Notes: a model not told the origin generated them from the sequence alone. Positions 1 to 9,137 are shown, numbered from the stretch's first letter. The stretch: 64,000 nt of DNA from Hoeflea_A sp965249925 (GCA_965249925.1 OZ252260.1:7564001-7628000); one strand, 5' to 3'. Translations and numbers: made by a program.

Positions 1-594
1 GGCGCGCAGGTGCCTGAAAATTCCCAGTCGGTCTCCTCCATGCAGGATGTCCACCTGCTTTTCGCGCTGCTCGTTGAGCCGGGCGTTATGTCGATAGAAC
101 CGGCCGTGGAAGCAACCGTAAAGCAGCAGCATGGCGAGCAATACCAGTATCGAAGAGACGGCGAGCCATGTCTCAAAATAGGCAAGAATCACGAGGCTGA
201 CCGTGATCTGGATAACTGCGGTGATGAGGTCCGGCGCCTCGTGCTCCAGGAAATCGACAAGTTCACGGGACATATCGATGCGTGCACTGCGTTTGGACAC
301 CTGGAGGTGGGCGGACCGTTTCTGCAGTTCGGATCCCAAGCGCAGGCGGATGGTACCGTAGGTCCGGGTGTCATAGAGCCTGCGAATGACGGCGACGGCG
401 ACGGCGGCGATCAGAACAGCCACCAAAAACCCAAGTTCCTGCAGCGTGCCGGCCAAAAGTCCGTCTATGGTCATCCCGACAAACAGTGGGATCAGGGCAA
501 TCAGCACGTTTTCGACAAGGACGATGCCCCAGGTCAGGCCGATCCGCCCCCGGAAGGCGTGCAGAATGTTCAGAAGATCAATCTTAGGCGCCAT
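1..594 (-). CDS. ABC transporter six-transmembrane domain protein (3' end beyond window)
   Basis: Partial gene read on the minus strand; 198 codons are open from an ATG at 594 to the window edge. The product begins MAPKIDLLNILHAFRGRIGL and continues with several hydrophobic stretches (about residues 15-40, 48-64 and 125-160), charged loops with 'DTRTYGTIRLRLGSEL', and 'FYRHNARLNEQREKQVDIL' near the edge. This matches the exporter-type transmembrane module of ABC transporters (about 200-300 residues); no nucleotide-binding motif lies in the visible part. A TetR-type palindrome lies 62-77 bp upstream of the start, so drug- or metabolite-responsive repression is plausible. Family inferred from hydropathy and sequence feel; substrate unknown. 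Confidence 0.7.
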   Translation of the reverse strand, partial: MAPKIDLLNILHAFRGRIGLTWGIVLVENVLIALIPLFVGMTIDGLLAGTLQELGFLVAVLIAAVAVAVIRRLYDTRTYGTIRLRLGSELQKRSAHLQVSKRSARIDMSRELVDFLEHEAPDLITAVIQITVSLVILAYFETWLAVSSILVLLAMLLLYGCFHGRFYRHNARLNEQREKQVDILHGGDRLGIFRHLRA

Positions 595-655
595 GTCGAA
601 ACCCTTGCCGTCGGATTTGATGCGGATGCACGTTCAACACTATTGAAGTTAAAAC

Positions 656-671
656 GAGCGAACGTTCGTTC
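656..671. promoter_or_regulatory. TetR-like operator palindrome
   Basis: GAGCGAACGTTCGTTC is an inverted repeat with a perfect 10-bp core CGAACGTTCG (659-668) and one mismatched pair in the extended arms. GAACGTTC-type palindromes are typical TetR-family operators. It lies upstream of the minus-strand ABC membrane gene. No tetR gene is visible in the window; it may lie beyond the left edge. Confidence 0.5.
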
Positions 672-807
672 ATCATATAAGGATTTTAATCGCCAATGCC
701 AGTCAACGATGGTCCGACGCGATTAGCGGATGACGTCCGGCGTCCGTATTGTCACGGGACGCAAGCTGGCCGCCCCGCTGCGGCCAATCGCATGCTCTAA
801 AACCGGC

Positions 808-1920
808 TTACGGCTGCGGCGGCACCAGGACGAAGTTGCCGAAATGCTGCTTCTTCATGAATTGCTTCTGTGCATCGGCAATTTGCCCGAGCGGATATGT
901 CCTGGCGACCAGTGGCCGGATGTCGCCTGCTTCGATGTAGGAAACGAGGTTGGGGAAAACCGGCTCGTCCCAGGCCGTACATCCCACCAGTGTGATGTCT
1001 TTCAGATACATGTCACGGATGTCCAGAGTGACCAGCGGCCCGGCGATCGCGCCCGACGAGGTGTAGCGACCGCCCCTTTTTAGGATCTCCAGCATGACCG
1101 GAAAACCTTGGCCGACCACGTTGTCGACGACGACATCGACGGCTTCACGACCCAGGGCGGCGACGATATCGTCGTCCCGATGTATCACCCGGTCCGCACC
1201 GATCGACCGGATCCGCTCTGCCTTGCCCGGTCCGGTGACGGCCAGAACATGGCAACCGCGACGTTTGGCCAGTTGCACCGCGGCGGATCCGACGCCGCCC
1301 GACGCGCCGGTGATCAGCACCCGTTCACCTTGAGCCACACCGGTCCGGTGCAACATGTTTTCGGCTGTCCCGTAGGAACAGGGGATCGTGGCGAGTTCCG
1401 TGTCGGTCCAGTCGCAGGCGATCGGAAAAACCTCCTCGGCCGGCACTTTGACGAATTGTGCGAAGGCGCCGTCGAAGTCCGAGCCCATCCACAGCGTATT
1501 CATGCTTTCGAACCCGTCTGGGCGCATGCAGGCCCGCACCAGAACCCTCTCACCGAGCAGAGCCCCATTGACCTGGTGCCCGGTTTTGACAACGCGCCCG
1601 CAGCAATCGGTCCCCTGGATGAAGGGAAAGGGCGTTGCGCGATTCCAGCCGCCATCGGATTTCGGCGCACCATCCCGCGCCTGACGGTCTGCCATATGCT
1701 CTGTACTTCCGGTGACCGAAGCGGAGTACCAGCCGACTCGCGTGTTGACCTCAGTGTTGTTCATGCCCGCCGCCAGAACCTGTAGCAACACCTCGCCGGG
1801 CCCGGGTTCAGGCACCGGCACCTCACGGTAGACCAGCTTGTCATAGCCCCCGTTGCCAGTTGTCACGACTGCCATCATGGCGTTCGAAGTCACGGCCGAA
1901 GCAAACCGGTCAGACGCCAT
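808..1920 (-). CDS. Medium-chain dehydrogenase/reductase (alcohol dehydrogenase / quinone oxidoreductase-like)
   Basis: A 370-residue NAD(P)H-dependent oxidoreductase of the MDR superfamily. It has the GroES-like N-terminal fold ('GPGEVLLQVLAAGMNNTEVN', 'QGTDCCGRVV') and a Rossmann fold with the dinucleotide motif 'ITGASGGVGSAAVQLAKRRG' in the middle. The C-terminal part ends 'FGNFVLVPPQP', typical of zinc-type alcohol dehydrogenase and quinone reductase relatives. ATG at 1920 was chosen over an upstream TTG (1935) because GGGGAGGGGACA directly precedes it as ribosome binding site. Substrate cannot be assigned. It is followed on the same strand by the truncated ABC transporter gene, about 210 bp away, with an operator between them. 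Confidence 0.85.
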   Translation of the reverse strand: MASDRFASAVTSNAMMAVVTTGNGGYDKLVYREVPVPEPGPGEVLLQVLAAGMNNTEVNTRVGWYSASVTGSTEHMADRQARDGAPKSDGGWNRATPFPFIQGTDCCGRVVKTGHQVNGALLGERVLVRACMRPDGFESMNTLWMGSDFDGAFAQFVKVPAEEVFPIACDWTDTELATIPCSYGTAENMLHRTGVAQGERVLITGASGGVGSAAVQLAKRRGCHVLAVTGPGKAERIRSIGADRVIHRDDDIVAALGREAVDVVVDNVVGQGFPVMLEILKRGGRYTSSGAIAGPLVTLDIRDMYLKDITLVGCTAWDEPVFPNLVSYIEAGDIRPLVARTYPLGQIADAQKQFMKKQHFGNFVLVPPQP

Positions 1921-1935
1921 TGTCCCCTCCCCCAA

Positions 1936-2352
1936 TCGAAGATTTCAGTATTTTTTTTCACACTATGAATACAACCGGGCTTTTCGTAAATCGCGCCGGA
2001 CTGCGGTAACCTTCACGCAGGTCGCAGACACGTACATACGCCCGATTGCGATGCATTTGCGCGGTCGCCGACAGTCCAACGATCCACATCTCCAGCTCGA
2101 CGCAATTGAGGCGACCCGCAAGCGCTCGAATCGGCGGCTCCCTGCTTTTGACAATGCCCAGCTGCGCTGATGAACTCCGGTTGTGGTCGACTACGCCCTC
2201 GGTGGATCTCTGGGTCTCCACATCATGATGACACATAGCCAAAATCCATCGTTGCAACGTCGGGACTTTCTATTTCGTGCGGATACAATGCTGCATACTG
2301 GATGACTTTAAACAGCCCTGACAATCATAGTGCTCGAGCAGGAGGTTTCGAT
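1936..2352. other. Intergenic stretch without recognised gene
   Basis: Between the MDR gene and the SnoaL-like gene. Open frames of 60-105 residues exist on both strands but show no family signature, codon bias or ribosome binding site. Nothing convincing is seen apart from the ribosome binding site of the next gene at its right end. Confidence 0.4.
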
Positions 2353-2757
2353 ATGACTAATGGCGGATTGGCGCAGCAGGATATCAACACTATCGTCGAG
2401 CGGTTTCAGGAGACGTTGCACGACATTCCTGACGAAGATTTCGACGACTGGCTTGTGCATTGGACCGATGACGCCCGGCTGATGCCCCCTGATTTGCCTG
2501 ATGTTGTGGGCCATGACGCGCTCCGGCGATGGATGCGCGAATGGCCCAGGATCAAGCGCTTCGAAATACTCGACAACGAGGTCGAGGGAAGCGGCAATCT
2601 AGCCATTTTGGTTTCCCACTTCATACGCGTTCTTGACGCGCCCGACGGCGGGGAAGCCCGACAATACGGGCGGCAGGTGCTTAAGTTCCGGCGACAGCCC
2701 GACGGACGGTGGCTGATCGCGGCCGCCATCTTCAACGCGGATCACCGCTCGGGCTAA
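2353..2757 (+). CDS. SnoaL-like / nuclear transport factor 2 family protein
   Basis: A 134-residue protein of the cone-shaped NTF2-like fold. Typical sequence features are the early helix 'INTIVERFQETLHDIPDEDF', 'WTDDARLMPPDLPDVVGHDALRRWM', and the strand ending 'LKFRRQPDGRWLIAAAIFNAD'. Members include isomerases, hydrolases and non-catalytic ligand-binding proteins, so the activity is open. ATG at 2353 is preceded by a strong AGGAGG at about 2340; an upstream in-frame start at 2302 lacks one. It lies 230 bp upstream of the papain-like gene in the same direction, but the AT-rich gap suggests a separate promoter. Confidence 0.75.
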   Translation: MTNGGLAQQDINTIVERFQETLHDIPDEDFDDWLVHWTDDARLMPPDLPDVVGHDALRRWMREWPRIKRFEILDNEVEGSGNLAILVSHFIRVLDAPDGGEARQYGRQVLKFRRQPDGRWLIAAAIFNADHRSG

Positions 2758-2988
2758 AACCCACATCCATCAGTGTCTCCAGGGCAAGCGCCGGTCTCTC
2801 GGTAGTCCCGGCGACGGAACCGCATCGATACCTTGCGCCATGACGACACGGCCGCAGAGCTGGGTCAGTGAGCGAGGTATCCACGAAATAATAATTTAAT
2901 CTTTCGTAGTTTTACTATAAGTTATATTAGAAAGAAGGTTTATGACTGTAAGATAAATCCAATTCAGTTCTCGGTTGTGCTGAGGTCA

Positions 2989-5202
2989 ATGTCAACAACC
3001 AAACCCGAGTTTTACAGTGAACAAGGCGTGCGCTCGGACTGGGTTGATTTGCGCGACCAAAACTACGTTCCCAACCTGTCCGTGCTGTCGGACGCGGTTT
3101 CGATCGACCCGGCTCTGACGCAGCATGATCCAGAAACCGGCCTTTTGCTACCGATATTCGGCGTGCGCCACCAACGCGGTGACGGGCGCTGCGTCGGTTA
3201 CGCACTGGCCAATCTCATAGACATACAGCGCAACCTGCAATCGCTGAGGCGCAGCGGTCAATCGCAGCAGGCGGCGAATTTGAACGGCGAAGCGCGCAGC
3301 AACATCGTGAGCGCCGACATGCTCTATATGATGGCGTACTTTCACGACCGGTATCCCGAAGTCGAAAGCGAACATGGAGGCCCGGAGGGAATACGGACTC
3401 TGCGCTCCGCCATCAAGGGCTTCTATCACCACGGCGTTTGCCTTGACTGGCCCGAAACCGCCAGCCCGAATGAACCGCACCGATGGCAGAGCATCGGGTT
3501 TTTCGAAAACAGTCCCGATCGCCATCGACGATTTCCAACGGTGGAACAGGCGAAGAAAGCTCGGGAAATCAGCGTCGGCGCCTACTATCGCCTGGCATCG
3601 ATCCTCAACCATTTCCATGCGGCGCTCAACGAAGCCGGTGCGGTGCTCACCACGGCGAACATCCACGACGGCTGGGGCGACGCGGCGCCGGGCAATGGCG
3701 GCGTCATCACCTGGCCACCCAAACTAGGCAAGACCGGCGCCCACGCATTCGTGCTGACCGGCTACGACGAAAACGGCTTCCATGTCCTGAACTCCTGGGG
3801 CAAGGCGTGGGGCGGCTACAGAGATCAGGCTGGCATCGCGTTGTGGTCTTACGCAGACTGGGCGCACAATGTCATCGACAGTTGGGTGCTTCGCCTTGGC
3901 GTCTACGCGCCTTCGGCTTTCGATGCCTCGATCGGCGAACAGGGCACCAAGGGTATAACGGGCCCTGCCCGTAGCGGATCCATTCCGTGCTTCGAACTGG
4001 TGGGGCATTACATGCACCTGGACGATGGGTTCCACGTCGCGACCGGTTCCTACCCCTCGTTTGACAACGGTTGGAAGCGCACACGCACCTATCTCGCCGG
4101 CCATCTGGATCCAAAGGCGAATGCCGCGGATGACAGTGGGCTGTACAAGGGCCTGCTGGTATGGATCTCCGGCAGTTTCGAAGGGATCAAACCGGCGTTT
4201 TCAGCCGCCGTGCGACGCAAGAATACGATCAAGGACCTGGGTCTCTATCCATACAACATCTTCTGGTGCAACAGCCTCGCCGAGCAATCGATGGCTGTCT
4301 TTCAGGACCTGTTTGAAAGCAGCAAGAAACAAGCCGGTCGACACGCCGATCATCTCGACGAGCTGATCGAAGGTCAGGTGCGCGGCATCGGACGCGCCAT
4401 CTGGCGCGACATCGAGATGAGCGCCAGGCGCGCCGTCCGCGGCGCCGGCGAGTTGCCTTTCGAGCCCGACGACCCTGACTGGAGCGATCCGGAGGAATTC
4501 GGCCATGTCGGCACGTTTCTGGCGGAGCTCATGGAGCTGAAGGACCGGACCGGTTGCGAGTTGCATATCGTGGCCGAAGGAGCCGGAGCCCTGGTCGTAC
4601 ACGAAATGCTGGCGCTTCTGGAGGAGGATGCCCGGGGCGCGACGCCCGATGCCCGCCGCTTCGAGGGACGCCGGGCCAATGACTATTTCGATACGCTGCA
4701 TCTGGTCCATCCGGCCATTGGCCTGCCACGTGCCGGAAAACTGCTGCTGCCGTTCATCAACGCGCTGAACTGGGGATTGACGGGCAAGAAGAAGCGCTCG
4801 AGCCGGTCCGAAAAACCTGTGGTCCAGCCCTTGCTGGAGATGCAGGCCGAGCCCCGCGCCCGCATTTACGTGCCGACAGACGAGCTTCAGGATCGGATTC
4901 ACTTCGGCAGTTACAGCAAATCGATCCTGCACCTGGTGTCGCGCGCTTTCGAGGATCGCGCCGTCGATCGCACAGCCGGCAACGGCGCTGTCGCGCCGAT
5001 CTACCGCAAGCCGCGTCCATTTCTCGGCATGACCGAAACCGTCACCGACAAGACATTCGTGGCGCCATCGGCGGTCTATTTGCTCAACCGCTTCGAGTCT
5101 CAAAAACCGGACTCCGAACCGGTGCGACGCGCCACTCTCAACAACGACCCGACCATCGTGTCCAGCATTTTCGAAAGCATCCGCAACTACCGCAAGGCAT
5201 GA
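2989..5202 (+). CDS. Papain-like (C1) cysteine peptidase fused to degenerate alpha/beta-hydrolase domain
   Basis: A 737-residue protein. Residues about 15-310 carry a papain-type peptidase with all four active-site positions: Q62 (oxyanion), C68 in 'GDGRCVGYALANL', H252 in 'GAHAFVLTGYD' and N268 in 'VLNSWGKAWGG'. The Q-to-C spacing of six equals that of papain. Residues about 385-650 resemble an alpha/beta-hydrolase fold ('GLLVWISGSFEG', 'LHIVAEGAGALVVHEML'). The nucleophile-elbow serine position holds glycine (A-E-G-A-G, 529-533), so this half is probably non-catalytic. There is no signal peptide or membrane segment. ATG at 2989 follows GAGG; an upstream GTG (2977) is possible. The next gene starts 19 bp after the stop, so the two are co-transcribed. 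An AT-rich promoter-like stretch (2880-2950) precedes it. The biological role is unknown; conflict or effector function is inferred. Confidence 0.8.
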   Translation: MSTTKPEFYSEQGVRSDWVDLRDQNYVPNLSVLSDAVSIDPALTQHDPETGLLLPIFGVRHQRGDGRCVGYALANLIDIQRNLQSLRRSGQSQQAANLNGEARSNIVSADMLYMMAYFHDRYPEVESEHGGPEGIRTLRSAIKGFYHHGVCLDWPETASPNEPHRWQSIGFFENSPDRHRRFPTVEQAKKAREISVGAYYRLASILNHFHAALNEAGAVLTTANIHDGWGDAAPGNGGVITWPPKLGKTGAHAFVLTGYDENGFHVLNSWGKAWGGYRDQAGIALWSYADWAHNVIDSWVLRLGVYAPSAFDASIGEQGTKGITGPARSGSIPCFELVGHYMHLDDGFHVATGSYPSFDNGWKRTRTYLAGHLDPKANAADDSGLYKGLLVWISGSFEGIKPAFSAAVRRKNTIKDLGLYPYNIFWCNSLAEQSMAVFQDLFESSKKQAGRHADHLDELIEGQVRGIGRAIWRDIEMSARRAVRGAGELPFEPDDPDWSDPEEFGHVGTFLAELMELKDRTGCELHIVAEGAGALVVHEMLALLEEDARGATPDARRFEGRRANDYFDTLHLVHPAIGLPRAGKLLLPFINALNWGLTGKKKRSSRSEKPVVQPLLEMQAEPRARIYVPTDELQDRIHFGSYSKSILHLVSRAFEDRAVDRTAGNGAVAPIYRKPRPFLGMTETVTDKTFVAPSAVYLLNRFESQKPDSEPVRRATLNNDPTIVSSIFESIRNYRKA

Positions 5203-5221
5203 AGCCGTATAGGAGCTGGAA

Positions 5222-8200
5222 ATGACCAAGATCACCGCCGAACAGTTGATGGCAAAAATGGCCAACCTGGAGGCTGACGAGCAGGAGTTTGCGGACTACT
5301 TCATCATCGACGAGGATCAGTCGGGGGCGTTCGCGCCACGCTTCAAATTGAATCCGGCAACCGTTCAGATACCGCGCGGCGCCAATGCCGCACAGCGCGC
5401 CGCAGGAGCGCTCAGTTCCGCCAACTGGTTCGCCCGGATGAACCGCCAGAACAAATACCAGCGAAAGATAGCCCGGGGCTACAACGGTCCCATCATCGTT
5501 TCGGAGGGCGACAGCTGGTTCCAGTACCCGCTGCTTTTGAAGGATACGATCGATCATCTGATGGACGAATACGCCGTCCATTCGCTTGGCGCCGCCGGAG
5601 ATCTGTTGAACCGTATGGCCGACAAGCAAGAGTATGTGGGCGCTTTGCGCGAGACCGGCGCCGACATCCTGCTGCTGTCCGGCGGCGGCAACGACCTGTT
5701 GGCAGGCGGCGCCCTCGCCTCGCATCTCGAGGAGTTCGACCCGGATCTCGACCCGGACGACTACCTGCTGCCCTCATTCGAGACACTGCTGGACGACTCG
5801 CTGAAGCACTATGGACGCATGTTCCGCCAGGTGCACGACCTGTTCCCGCATGTGACGGTGATGTGCCACGGCTATGACTTTCCGGTCCCGGACAACGACC
5901 GTTGGCTCGGCAAACCGATGGAGTCGCGCGGCATTCGCGACAAGAACCTGCAGAAAGCCGTCGCCGCCAGCATGATGAACCATTTCAACCGGCGCTTGCG
6001 GCGGCTGGCCAACGCCATGCCGCACGTCCTCTATATCGATTGCCGCGGCGTCGTCGGAGACCACCGGTGGCATGACGGCCTGCACCCGATCAACGAGGGC
6101 TACGCCGACGTGGCGGCCAAGTTCGACCGGGAAATCCGGCGTATCGCCAACACCCGCAGCGGATCCTCAAGGATTTTTGGTGGCCCGTTCGGTTCGTTCA
6201 TGCAACTGACGGAAGCACTGCAAAGCGCGGCGGTGATTGCCGGCGGGCAACCGAAGGGGCAGTCGCTGCATGTTGGGCTCAATACGGTCGACCCGGGCCA
6301 TTATGACGGCTGGGACGGCGCCTTGAAAGCCTGCGAGGCGGACGCCCATGCGATGCGCGACCTTGCGGAAGCGGAAGGCTTCGCCCCGACACTCCTGCTG
6401 ACCCAAGACGGCACCCGCGCCAACGTCGTCTCCGAAATCGAACGCGCCGCCTCGGAGTTGAAGCCCGGCGACATGTTCCTGTTCACGATTTCCGCGCATG
6501 GCGGGCGCATTCCCGACTTCAATCAGGATGAGGATCACGACGGCGACGAGAAAATGGACGAGACGTTGTGTCTCTTCGACTTCCAGCTCGCCGATGACGA
6601 GCTCTACATGCTGTGGACCAAGTTCCGGCCCGGCGTGCGGGTCCTGGTCGTCCCGGACACCTGTCATTCCGGCTCCATGGTGCGGCTTGGTCCGACGGCA
6701 CCGGCGACGCTGTTCGGCCGCCGCATGACCGTCAGTCCGACGGTCCGCGCCATGCCGCTGTTCGTCGAGGAGCGGGTCTGGCGCGCCAACGAGGCGGCAT
6801 ACCGGGAAGCGTCACGGTCCTACAGTGCGCTCAAGGAAAGCGTGCTGACCTCGCCGCTCTCCAGCCCGATCCGCGCTTCGGTGCTCAATCTCGGCGCCTG
6901 CAAGGATACGCAGTTTGCGATGGACGGACCGCAAAACGGCGCTTTCACCGGCGCGCTGTTGGATGTCTGGGACGGTGGACGCTTCAATGGCGACTACCAT
7001 GCCTTCCGCGAAGCCATCGATGCCAGCATCGGCAGCGCCAGCCAGACGCCGCAACTGTTCGAGCAGTTGCTGCGCGATCCGAATTTCGTCACCGACCGAC
7101 CATTTACCCTGCAGGTCAGCGCGTCAAAACCGTCACACGCCCCCGCGGCAACCGGCGTATCCGCAGCGTCGGTGCCGGCCGGTGTCGCCGGCATGGAGGC
7201 CGACGAAGGCGATGAAAACGACCAGATCTCCGATAGCGAAATCGAGGCCATCCTGGCCGCCAAGCAACGCGGCGCCGGGTTTCGCGATGCGACCGCAGCG
7301 CTGAGCTGGCCCGACTATGCCGATTTCGACGCTTTTATCCGGTCGCTCAATCTGGCGAATTTCGGGACCGACGAGTTCCTGGTTCTCGGCGGCGCCCACA
7401 GCGCACCGGGTGGCGCCTGCGCCGGCAAGAACACCTACCCGCCGCGCAGCCTGTGGAGCAACATGATCCAGACCGCCTGGATCCTCGACCACCTGCGCGA
7501 CCGGCTGGGGAAATCCATCGTGATCACCAATGCCTACCGCGCGCCCGCCTACAACACCTGCATCGACGGCGCCGAGGGCAGCCAGCACATGCAATTCTCG
7601 GCGCTCGACTTCAAGGTCTCCGGCACAGATCCCGCCGAAGTCGCCACGGCGCTGCGCTGGCTGCGCGACAAGGAGGGCCTGTTCCAGGGCGGAATCGGGC
7701 GATACAACACGTTCACCCATGTCGACACCCGCGGCACCAACGCGACCTGGCCCAGGGCTTTTCGCGACACACCGCTACCGGCGATTTCACCATTGCCGCA
7801 ACGCGCGCCACAGACCCTGGCCGAACGGCTGGCCTTCCTGAAATCGATCGAACTTGCGGCGCCGCGGGCCATGCGGGGCCGCAGGGCCGACGGCTCGGCC
7901 TTTGCGGTTCCGGTGACCCGTTCCGGGGACGCCTTCGATCCGGATTCCGGGATCGCCACCGGACAGCAGGCGCTGCAGGCCGCTGTCGGCGCCTCGAGCG
8001 TTATCTCGTTCGTCGAGAATCTGACTCCGGGTCAGAAGGAAGACGTGCTGCTGTCGACGCTGTTCGCACAGCGGGCCGCCGACAAGAAGGCCGACCCCGT
8101 CACCGAACGCGCGGCCTGGTTCGACACCTATATGCGCATCCTCGGAGCCATGGGCTGGACCCGCGAAGCCGCACCGTTCCAGGCGAGCCATCAGATGAAA

Positions 8201-8614
8201 GGCAATGGCAGCTTCGACAAGGTCGTGCTTACCACCCTCGCCCAGGTGGCGACCGGCAACCAGTTCAAGATCATCGAGTCCGCCATCAAGGTGCTCGGTG
8301 AGCTTGCCGACAGCGACAACCGTATCAAGCTGTTCGACATGGAAACGTCGCAGATGACCGGCGGCAACTTCCAGATCGGCAGTGCCGAGGCCACCGGCGA
8401 GATCGTCAGCATGGCGTTGGGAGCCTTCAACTTCACCTACAAGGACAAGAAACGGAACATCCTGTTCGTATCCTGGGGCATCAACGAACTCGATTACTGG
8501 CTCTCCGCCCAGAAGATGTCGCTGAGTCCGATGATTTATGCGGATGTCCGCGAGATCGTGAAAACCCGGCTCGCCGACAGCCGCAAGACGCTGATCATGG
8601 ACATCGAGATCTAA
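5222..8614 (+). CDS. Multidomain protein: SGNH hydrolase - caspase/metacaspase - M15 peptidase - unassigned C-terminal domain
   Basis: A 1130-residue protein. Residues about 88-310 form an SGNH/GDSL-type hydrolase: GDSW (S98), GGGND (154-158) and W-H-D-G-L-H (D285, H288). Residues about 345-630 form a caspase-fold peptidase: 'HVGLNTVDPGHYDGWDG', catalytic H426 in 'FTISAHGG' and C481 in 'VVPDTCHSGSM'. An acidic insert between them (DEDHDGDEKMDE, 436-447) resembles the calcium-linked segment of metacaspases. After an acidic linker, residues about 715-845 resemble an M15-type zinc peptidase: H789 and D796 in 'SQHMQFSALDF', H833 in 'FTHVDTRG'. Residues about 990-1130 are a well-formed domain I cannot name. 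No secretion signal. Good ribosome binding site (AGGAG); pairs with the upstream papain-like gene. All three enzymes keep their catalytic residues. Confidence 0.85.
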   Translation: MTKITAEQLMAKMANLEADEQEFADYFIIDEDQSGAFAPRFKLNPATVQIPRGANAAQRAAGALSSANWFARMNRQNKYQRKIARGYNGPIIVSEGDSWFQYPLLLKDTIDHLMDEYAVHSLGAAGDLLNRMADKQEYVGALRETGADILLLSGGGNDLLAGGALASHLEEFDPDLDPDDYLLPSFETLLDDSLKHYGRMFRQVHDLFPHVTVMCHGYDFPVPDNDRWLGKPMESRGIRDKNLQKAVAASMMNHFNRRLRRLANAMPHVLYIDCRGVVGDHRWHDGLHPINEGYADVAAKFDREIRRIANTRSGSSRIFGGPFGSFMQLTEALQSAAVIAGGQPKGQSLHVGLNTVDPGHYDGWDGALKACEADAHAMRDLAEAEGFAPTLLLTQDGTRANVVSEIERAASELKPGDMFLFTISAHGGRIPDFNQDEDHDGDEKMDETLCLFDFQLADDELYMLWTKFRPGVRVLVVPDTCHSGSMVRLGPTAPATLFGRRMTVSPTVRAMPLFVEERVWRANEAAYREASRSYSALKESVLTSPLSSPIRASVLNLGACKDTQFAMDGPQNGAFTGALLDVWDGGRFNGDYHAFREAIDASIGSASQTPQLFEQLLRDPNFVTDRPFTLQVSASKPSHAPAATGVSAASVPAGVAGMEADEGDENDQISDSEIEAILAAKQRGAGFRDATAALSWPDYADFDAFIRSLNLANFGTDEFLVLGGAHSAPGGACAGKNTYPPRSLWSNMIQTAWILDHLRDRLGKSIVITNAYRAPAYNTCIDGAEGSQHMQFSALDFKVSGTDPAEVATALRWLRDKEGLFQGGIGRYNTFTHVDTRGTNATWPRAFRDTPLPAISPLPQRAPQTLAERLAFLKSIELAAPRAMRGRRADGSAFAVPVTRSGDAFDPDSGIATGQQALQAAVGASSVISFVENLTPGQKEDVLLSTLFAQRAADKKADPVTERAAWFDTYMRILGAMGWTREAAPFQASHQMKGNGSFDKVVLTTLAQVATGNQFKIIESAIKVLGELADSDNRIKLFDMETSQMTGGNFQIGSAEATGEIVSMALGAFNFTYKDKKRNILFVSWGINELDYWLSAQKMSLSPMIYADVREIVKTRLADSRKTLIMDIEI

Positions 8615-9137
8615 CGATCGCAGCACATCCACGCCAGCGAGCCGGTGACGGTTTCGGACTGTCGTCCGGCTCAAGTACAAGTCAGCGTTGAAACGCGCCA
8701 AATGCAATAAAAATCAACATTAGAATCCGCAACAGCAGCACGTTTTGAGCACCTGTTCCGGAACGGACCAAGTATTTTTTTTAAAACCGTGACATTTCCC
8801 ACAGAGACCTGAGCCTGTTGCGTCTAGTTTCTAGGCATTGGAAGCCGAAGCATCAGTTGTCGTCGGGGTTAGCGGTGGCCAGCCTTGATGACATCCTCCC
8901 AAGGAAAGGCACCCCATGCGGTGTCTTCCCCTTCGCGGACCCAGCAAACGGACGCAATCGGGCTTTCGATATCGAGCAGTGAGACTGAACCGAACTGAAA
9001 CAAATGAAACACTGTCATGCCGGTGGAGAAACATACATGAAACGACGGCTTCCTACATGGGGGACGTCAAACGAAGGCGACAAACGGCGATTGTAAGGCC
9101 GGATTGTCCGATCGGTCAGTCCAGGGAGCCAACGGTA
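8615..9137. other. Long intergenic region after the protease cassette
   Basis: No gene recognised. It contains a small palindrome around GTTCCGGAAC (8754-8763) followed by a T-rich run (8774-8781), which could act as a weak terminator for the cassette. The right part leads into the DUF1127 gene. Open frames here have no supporting features. Confidence 0.4.

Noticed and set aside
10..726. A 238-residue plus-strand open frame at the window start
   Set aside because: It is the complement shadow of the minus-strand ABC membrane gene, whose translation has clear hydrophobic helices; the plus-strand product is low-complexity and has no family likeness.
1108..1785. Plus-strand 225-residue frame opposite the MDR gene
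   Set aside because: Shadow of the dehydrogenase; the Rossmann motif is on the minus strand.
1958..2257. Possible 99-residue gene between the MDR and SnoaL-like genes
   Set aside because: No family signature or ribosome binding site; codon use looks random.
4201..5265. Minus-strand 354-residue frame opposite the papain-like gene
   Set aside because: GC-rich shadow. The plus-strand product has coherent domains, and the minus product none.
2977..8614. CRISPR-linked or gasdermin-type caspase system
   Set aside because: No CRISPR repeats, cas genes or gasdermin-like gene lie nearby; only the two-gene cassette can be supported.
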